DNA from: Actinomycetota bacterium
GTDB taxonomy: Bacteria; Actinomycetota; Geothermincolia; Fen-727; Anoxymicrobiaceae
Length of the DNA: 10,415 nt
Reading direction: 5' to 3'
NCBI GenBank assembly: GCA_003154635.1
Contig: PMDX01000287.1
Location: forward strand, 8,818-19,232
Under the pieces are notes generated by a model. It saw only the letters and a list, made by a program, of their open reading frames with translations, had not been told where the DNA came from and made no database searches. Position 1 is the first letter of the stretch; every line of letters starts with the position of its first letter. This document shows, piece after piece, positions 5,788 to 10,415 of the stretch. The translations under genes and the position numbers were made by a program.

Positions 5788-8196
5788 ATGGGCGCCAGAG
5801 CAAAGTTGAGTTCCCTGTTCAGCTCAATGAGGTCCAGGACGACAGGCGCGGTGATCAAACAGGTTGCAGGGAGGCTGCACATACCCGATAGCGCGGTCCG
5901 GAACTTCGGGTCCTGGGGCAAGCTGTCGGCATCGGGCGGCGGCTTCCCGACAGAGCTTCTCCCGCTGGGCTCCGATATGTGGTCCGGGTTCATCCTGACT
6001 ACGTTCGCCGGCCAGGTGATGGAAGGCTGGGTCCTGCCTTACTGGCTTAGATGCCAGACGTCTCCATCTTCGAGTTCCTTCGTCCCACACGGCCACTCCT
6101 GGCTCACGCCCAACCTGACCCACAGGGACTGGACAGGCATCGGCATCTGCGGCTTTCCCAACGAGGCGATAGTGGACCCGCGCGGCCTGTTGACGCCCTG
6201 GCCTTTCGCGCCATCCATTGATGTCTGGTTAAAAGTGGGTGACAAGCTCGTCTGCCCCTCGGAGCTCGAGCATGTCGAGCAGAAGGTTATCGACGGGCTG
6301 CCAGTGGTCAGGACGCAATTCGAAGCGCTCGGGCTCGAATGCTCCGTGACGGCGTTTGTCGCGTCGCTGGATACAATGCCCGTAGTCCTGTCCACAGCCG
6401 AAGTGACGAACGCGCACTGCCAGGCCGTTGCAGCTTCGCTGGTCGTCACCGTACGGCCTTACAACCCGGAGTCGTTGTGCGCGATAAACGATCTCGTGTA
6501 CGACCCTGTCTCGAGGACTTTCGCTGCCGACGCAAGCCCGATCCTGTACTTACCGGCTCAACCCTCCCGGGTCATCGTCTCCGACCTCGAGCACGGGGAC
6601 GTCGCCACTCTGATACGCGACCCCGGGCGCGAGCGACCGCGCGGGCTTTCCGTCCGGGAGCCCACCGGCCTCGCTACCGCCGCGGCAGTCTACGACCTCA
6701 ACCTGGATGGCGGCGGTGATGATGCGATCTGCTTCGCCTGTCCGCTGACGGCGGGGGTCCACCCGAGTTTCAACAGGATGCTGCCGGTCCGCGAAGCGCG
6801 TGAAACGTGCGGGAAGAAACTGGCGGAGCTGCACTCGGAATGGTCTGAGCTGACCTCGGAAGGCATGCGCATATCCCTGCCCGATGAAGCCGTCCAGAAG
6901 TCGTTCGACGTGAACAAGGCATTCCTGCTGATGCTATTTGACGGCAAAGCGATCACCCCCGGCCCGAGCACTTATCACATGATGTGGTTCCGCGACGCCG
7001 CGTACCTTGTCCCGGCGCTCGACCTCATCGGCAGGCCGGACATGGCGGCCGACGTCCTTTCGACTTACCCCGATATGCTCACAAAGGACGGGTTCTTCCG
7101 CTCCCACGACGCTGAGTGGGACTCGAACGGACAGGCGATGTGGACGCTGTTCAGGCACTACCTTGTTACTCGGGACGCGGCGTTCCTCCGCGACTCATAC
7201 CCTTCCATTCTCAAGGGCGCCTTATGGCTGGACTCGATGCTTCAGAGAGGCCTAGAGCCCACGGATCCGAGGCACGGCCTGCTTCCCGCGGGGGTGAGCG
7301 CCGAGCACTTCGGAGCAAACGATGTCTACTACTGGGATGACCTGTGGGCCGTCGCCGGGCTGAGGGCCGGCGCGTCCGCGGCGCTCGAGCTGGGCCATCA
7401 GGCCGACGCCCTGTTCATGCGCGGGCTCGCAAACGACCTGTGGGCGTGCCTCGAGGAGTCGTGGTCGAAGGTCGAGCAGCGGCTGGGACGCAAGGTCATG
7501 CCGTGCGCCCCCGGTCGCGACGTCGACGCGGGAGCCATCGGGTCGGTCGCGGCGACTTACCCGCTGGAGCTCATCGACGCAACGGCGGAGCTGATGCGGA
7601 ACACGGTCGATGAACTGGTCGAGCGATGCTTCTACCAGGACATGCACTTCCACCGGATAATGCACCAGGGTCTGAACGCGTACATGTCGCTCCAGGTCGC
7701 CCAGTGCTACCTCCGGCGCCGCGACCCTTACGCCCTCGCTATATTTGACGCTGTCTGGCTGCACCGCACCTCGACGTTCACTTACCCGGAAGCGATAAAC
7801 CCCCTGAGCGGCGGCGGCGCCTACGGCGACGGACACCACGGTTGGGCTATTGCCGAGCTCGTAAGCTTCGCGCGAAACCTGATGCTGCTAGAGGAAGGCG
7901 ATAGGCTCGTGCTGCTGCCGGTCCCCAGGCGGGAATGGTTTGAGTCTGGAAACCGCATCGCCGTCGAGCATGCTCCCACGCTCTTCGGGCCGGTCTCCTA
8001 CTCGGTCGAGTGCGCAGGGAGCTCCGCGACATTCAACCTTCCCGACTCGTTCGAGCGAGCACCGGCCGCGATCGAACTCAACGTCCCCTTTGAGGTCGCG
8101 TCCTGCGAATCCGACCGGGAGGAGGTCGAAGCCCGGGGAAACGCGGTCCTCGTTTCGCCTTCCGCCCGCACGGTGACGATCGGATACGAAACCTGA
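5788..8196 (+). CDS. Six-hairpin (alpha/alpha)6-barrel glycosidase-like protein
   Basis: 802 residues. The exact family is not recognised, but the layout resembles six-hairpin glycosidases: a beta-rich N-terminal region (about 50-330), a helical barrel (about 360-705) and a beta-rich C-terminal segment (about 705-802). Within the barrel are MMWFRDAAYLVPAL (398-411), HDAEWDSNGQAMW (440-452), YYWDDLW (514-520) and YPEAINP...GAYGDGHHGWA (666-687). The WFRDA motif and the late Glu/Asp-rich GDGHHGWA segment are typical of amylase-, trehalase- and glycogen-debranching-type barrels; which acids are catalytic cannot be assigned. No clear signal peptide is present and there are several cysteines, so a cytoplasmic location is likely. 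ATG 5788 has GGGAGG upstream. The gene is divergent from recG and lies 100 bases before the repeat protein in the same direction. A role in breakdown or remodelling of an intracellular glycan is inferred. Confidence 0.65.
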   Translation: MGARAKLSSLFSSMRSRTTGAVIKQVAGRLHIPDSAVRNFGSWGKLSASGGGFPTELLPLGSDMWSGFILTTFAGQVMEGWVLPYWLRCQTSPSSSSFVPHGHSWLTPNLTHRDWTGIGICGFPNEAIVDPRGLLTPWPFAPSIDVWLKVGDKLVCPSELEHVEQKVIDGLPVVRTQFEALGLECSVTAFVASLDTMPVVLSTAEVTNAHCQAVAASLVVTVRPYNPESLCAINDLVYDPVSRTFAADASPILYLPAQPSRVIVSDLEHGDVATLIRDPGRERPRGLSVREPTGLATAAAVYDLNLDGGGDDAICFACPLTAGVHPSFNRMLPVREARETCGKKLAELHSEWSELTSEGMRISLPDEAVQKSFDVNKAFLLMLFDGKAITPGPSTYHMMWFRDAAYLVPALDLIGRPDMAADVLSTYPDMLTKDGFFRSHDAEWDSNGQAMWTLFRHYLVTRDAAFLRDSYPSILKGALWLDSMLQRGLEPTDPRHGLLPAGVSAEHFGANDVYYWDDLWAVAGLRAGASAALELGHQADALFMRGLANDLWACLEESWSKVEQRLGRKVMPCAPGRDVDAGAIGSVAATYPLELIDATAELMRNTVDELVERCFYQDMHFHRIMHQGLNAYMSLQVAQCYLRRRDPYALAIFDAVWLHRTSTFTYPEAINPLSGGGAYGDGHHGWAIAELVSFARNLMLLEEGDRLVLLPVPRREWFESGNRIAVEHAPTLFGPVSYSVECAGSSATFNLPDSFERAPAAIELNVPFEVASCESDREEVEARGNAVLVSPSARTVTIGYET

Positions 8197-8210
8197 CGGC
8201 GGGGGCTATC

Positions 8211-8240
8211 TTGAAGCAACGCGATTTGTACGTATATTAT
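8211..8240 (+). promoter_or_regulatory. Likely promoter for the repeat protein
   Basis: The 100-base gap after the glycosidase-like gene is AT-rich. TTGAAG (8211-8216) is followed by TATATT (8233-8238, spacing 16) or TATTAT (8235-8240, spacing 18), each five of six to the -10 consensus. A start near 8246 would leave a leader of about 50 bases before ATG 8297. A second AT-rich run at 8256-8269 has no fitting -35. No terminator for the upstream gene is visible, so read-through is also possible. Confidence 0.4.
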
Positions 8241-8296
8241 CTGCCGGTGTCTGCGTTATTATATTTATAGGCAGCCCCAGTGAGGAGGGTGTCCGA

Positions 8297-10415
8297 ATGG
8301 TACGGCGGCAAAGGTTGAGGTTTTCTATCACATTTCTGGCGGCGCTTGTCCTGTTGGCAAGCGGCCTCTCCCCACTCTTTCTCGCTCGCCAGGCCAGGGC
8401 GGCAACGGGACTCGACTGGATCGATTCCCGGGGTCCGGGAAACGGGGACGCGCCGGCAATGGTCTGGGACGACACTCACAATATCCTCTATCGCGCTACG
8501 TCCGGCAAAGGCGTGTGGAAGTACCAGGAAGGCTCCTGGACTTCTCTGAGTGGCGCGGTCAGCAATCTCGGCATAACCTCTCTAGCCTACGATGATAGTG
8601 GCAACAAGCTCTATGCCGGGACCAATGGCCAGGGTATCTGGCGCTACGACGCCGCCGCCGGAACATGGGTGAACGTTGCGACCGTAGAGGTGAACAACTA
8701 CTACATCACCGCTCTCGCCTGGGGTGGAGGCAAGCTCTACGCCGGCTGCTGGGACCCGAGCATCGTGGGAAAGGGCGTCTGGTGCTACGACCCTTCCGGC
8801 GGCGGCACGTGGACGGACACGGGAGGAGGGGTTACCACCTTCCGCATACTCTCCCTCGCTTGGGGTGGTGGCAGACTCTACGCAGGCTGCCTTTTCAACG
8901 ACGGCCACGGTGAGGTTGCGAAAGGAGTCTGGTGCTACGACCTCGCAAGCGGCCTGGCCGACAAGTGGTCTGACACGGACGGGACGTATGTGAGCGGTTG
9001 CTACATCTACTCTCTTGCATGGGATACCAACCATAGCCTGCTCTACGCGGGGAGCCCGAACAGTGGCCTCTTCTACTACAATCCGGTGAGCGTTGCCCCG
9101 GACAGGTGGACGGACTGCAGGCTGGCCAATTTCGGGATAACCGCTCTTGCCTACGACTCGGGACAGAGCCGGATATACACGGGCCGTTCTGACCCGGCCA
9201 GCGTCAATTTCTCTGGTGTCTGGTACCACGACGACGCCAATCCTTACTGGAACGAAGTTGACTGGGTGAACACGGGTGGGGGTGTGAGCACCTTCGAAAT
9301 CACCTCACTCACCTATGGTGCCCTCGACATGTACAACCAGTACGTCTTTGCGGGGACGCCTGGAAAGGGCGTCTGGCGCCTCGACCTCTCGAATTCCCCG
9401 TCCACCTGGTCGGACACGCAAGGCGGGGTGAGCACGTACAGCATCTCTTCAACTGCATGCGACGCAACCCACAACCTGCTCTATGCGGGGACGGGTATGC
9501 AGGGTGTCTGGTGTTACAACCCTTCCACACGTACCTGGTCGGACACGGGCGGCGCGGTGAGCTCCTACGGGATCCTGTCGCTCGCCTGGGGTGGAGGAAA
9601 ACTCTACGCGGGTTGCCGTGACCCATCCTGGGGCACCTACGTAGGCGTCTGGTGCTACGACCCGGGCACTCACATATGGTCGGACACGGGTGGCGATGTA
9701 AGCACCTTCGAGATCAACGAGTTTGCCTATGACGCCAGCCGCAACCTGCTCTACGCCGCGACCGTTGGGCATGGCGTCTGGTGCTACGACCCCGCGGGCG
9801 GCGCGACAGGCAATTGGTCGGACGTAAGCCATGGAGAGTTGGACACCTTCAACGTCACCTCGCTCGTCATCGGCGGAGACCATCTCTACGCCGCCTGCTA
9901 CGACACTGTTTCCGGTTACGAGGGCGCCTGGTCGTACGACCTGGCGGATACGGGCACGGGCTGGACGAAGACGGGCGGTGGAGTGAGCGGCTTCAGGGTC
10001 TACTCCCTGGCCTGGAGCGGTCATTTGCTCTATGCCAACTGCTGGGACTCGATGGGGTCGGGGGTCAAGGGCGTCTGGTGCTACGACCCGTCAAGCCCGA
10101 ATCCCGACAAGTGGTCGGCTGTGAGCATGCCCCCTTCGATCCCACTGAGGATCTACTCCATGGCCTGGGGCGGCGACAAGCTCTATGTCAGCTGCGCCAG
10201 CTGGGTCACCGAGGTCTTCGAGGGCGTCTGGTGCTACGACCCCACCAGAGATTCATGGTCGGATACGGGAGGAGGGGTGAGCGCTACGTACGTATCCTCC
10301 CTTGCCTTTGACGCGGGCCACAGCAGGCTCTATGCGGGGACCAGCAGCCAGGGCGTCTGGTACGCCGATACCCACGCGGCTCCCACAGTGACCTCGATAT
10401 CACCGGGCTCCGGCA
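8297..10415 (+). CDS. Secreted beta-propeller-like repeat protein with IPT/TIG domain; partial at window edge
   Basis: The frame is open for 706 codons and runs past the window end. ATG 8297 has GAGGAGG eight bases upstream. The first 35 residues form a signal peptide: basic start MVRRQRLR, a hydrophobic core FLAALVLLASGL, and a likely signal peptidase I site after ARA (33-35). Residues about 50-690 hold fourteen repeats built around a pattern like LAWGGGKLYAGC...GVWCYDP...TWSDTGGGVSTF, with 41-57 residues between equivalent positions. Trp, Tyr and Gly at fixed positions and beta-strand-like hydrophobic alternation suggest propeller blades, though no named propeller family (Kelch, WD40, NHL) fits exactly. 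The last residues, APTVTSISPGSG from about 695, match the start of an IPT/TIG immunoglobulin-like domain. The protein is exported and probably extracellular or surface-bound; adhesion or polysaccharide binding is a guess. Any anchor would lie beyond the window. Confidence 0.85.
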   Translation, partial: MVRRQRLRFSITFLAALVLLASGLSPLFLARQARAATGLDWIDSRGPGNGDAPAMVWDDTHNILYRATSGKGVWKYQEGSWTSLSGAVSNLGITSLAYDDSGNKLYAGTNGQGIWRYDAAAGTWVNVATVEVNNYYITALAWGGGKLYAGCWDPSIVGKGVWCYDPSGGGTWTDTGGGVTTFRILSLAWGGGRLYAGCLFNDGHGEVAKGVWCYDLASGLADKWSDTDGTYVSGCYIYSLAWDTNHSLLYAGSPNSGLFYYNPVSVAPDRWTDCRLANFGITALAYDSGQSRIYTGRSDPASVNFSGVWYHDDANPYWNEVDWVNTGGGVSTFEITSLTYGALDMYNQYVFAGTPGKGVWRLDLSNSPSTWSDTQGGVSTYSISSTACDATHNLLYAGTGMQGVWCYNPSTRTWSDTGGAVSSYGILSLAWGGGKLYAGCRDPSWGTYVGVWCYDPGTHIWSDTGGDVSTFEINEFAYDASRNLLYAATVGHGVWCYDPAGGATGNWSDVSHGELDTFNVTSLVIGGDHLYAACYDTVSGYEGAWSYDLADTGTGWTKTGGGVSGFRVYSLAWSGHLLYANCWDSMGSGVKGVWCYDPSSPNPDKWSAVSMPPSIPLRIYSMAWGGDKLYVSCASWVTEVFEGVWCYDPTRDSWSDTGGGVSATYVSSLAFDAGHSRLYAGTSSQGVWYADTHAAPTVTSISPGSG
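8430..10360 (+). repeat. Fourteen tandem coding repeats of about 142 bases
   Basis: Aligning on the LYAG-like position, the repeats place this codon at 8486, 8609, 8735, 8876, 9041, 9173, 9344, 9479, 9602, 9749, 9884, 10028, 10181 and 10328, a mean step of about 142 bases. All intervals are multiples of three and keep the frame. Two flavours occur. The short one has a LAYD...LYAGT.GQGVW core (for example repeats 2, 8, 10 and 14). The long one has LAWGGGKLYAGC...GVWCYDP (repeats 3, 4, 9, 12 and 13). A 20-base stretch coding GVWCYDP is identical in repeats 3, 9, 10, 12 and 13 (starting at 8774, 9644, 9773, 10070 and 10223), which suggests fairly recent duplication or conversion. Confidence 0.85.

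Noticed and set aside
7252..7839. 195-codon open frame on the minus strand
   Set aside because: Antisense to the barrel region of the glycosidase-like gene; no ribosome binding site or domain seen.
8241..8274. CTGCC...GGCAG inverted repeat before the repeat protein
   Set aside because: Five-base arms with a loop of over twenty bases and no U-run; not a convincing terminator or operator.
8582..10024. Minus-strand open frames with apparent repeats (RVVAPDT-like)
   Set aside because: They are the mirror image of the plus-strand coding repeats, which have a signal peptide, a good ribosome binding site and one continuous frame.
8430..10360. CRISPR-like or non-coding satellite reading of the tandem repeats
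   Set aside because: Intervals vary but always keep the frame, the repeats encode a conserved peptide pattern, and there is no constant-length repeat with unique spacers.

Overview
The window looks like chromosomal DNA of a GC-rich bacterium, most likely a member of the Actinomycetota. The main reason is a conserved housekeeping block on the minus strand in which a SepIVA/DivIVA-like coiled-coil protein sits between coaD and a DUF177 (YceD) gene, as in mycobacteria. Strong GGAGG-type ribosome binding sites and a high-GC codon bias fit this. An NDP-forming acyl-CoA synthetase would suit an anaerobic lineage, but that is inference. No rRNA, tRNA, CRISPR array, insertion sequence or phage gene was seen.

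Minus strand, 5744 down to 1: recG, rsmD, coaD, a SepIVA-like coiled-coil gene, DUF177, a 72-residue two-helix membrane protein, rpmF (ribosomal protein L32) and the 5' part of an ADP/NDP-forming acyl-CoA synthetase cut by the window edge. recG through the SepIVA-like gene are packed with spacings of 6 bases or less, so they are probably one operon for DNA repair, ribosome maturation, CoA synthesis and cell envelope growth. The usual adjacency of DUF177 and rpmF is broken here by the membrane gene and a 169-base gap that carries a good promoter for rpmF. The synthetase gene overlaps the end of rpmF.

Divergent intergenic region, about 5682-5787: an AT-rich element offers -10 hexamers on both strands, so recG and the plus-strand gene are probably transcribed back to back from it.

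Plus strand, 5788-8196: an 802-residue protein that looks like a six-hairpin (alpha/alpha)6-barrel glycosidase with flanking beta-sandwich regions and no clear signal peptide. After a 100-base gap with a likely promoter comes a secreted protein (8297 to the window end, incomplete). It has a signal peptide, fourteen repeats of about 47 residues that look like beta-propeller blades, and the start of an IPT/TIG immunoglobulin-like domain. Fourteen repeats would fit two seven-bladed propellers. This repeat protein is the least ordinary part of the window.
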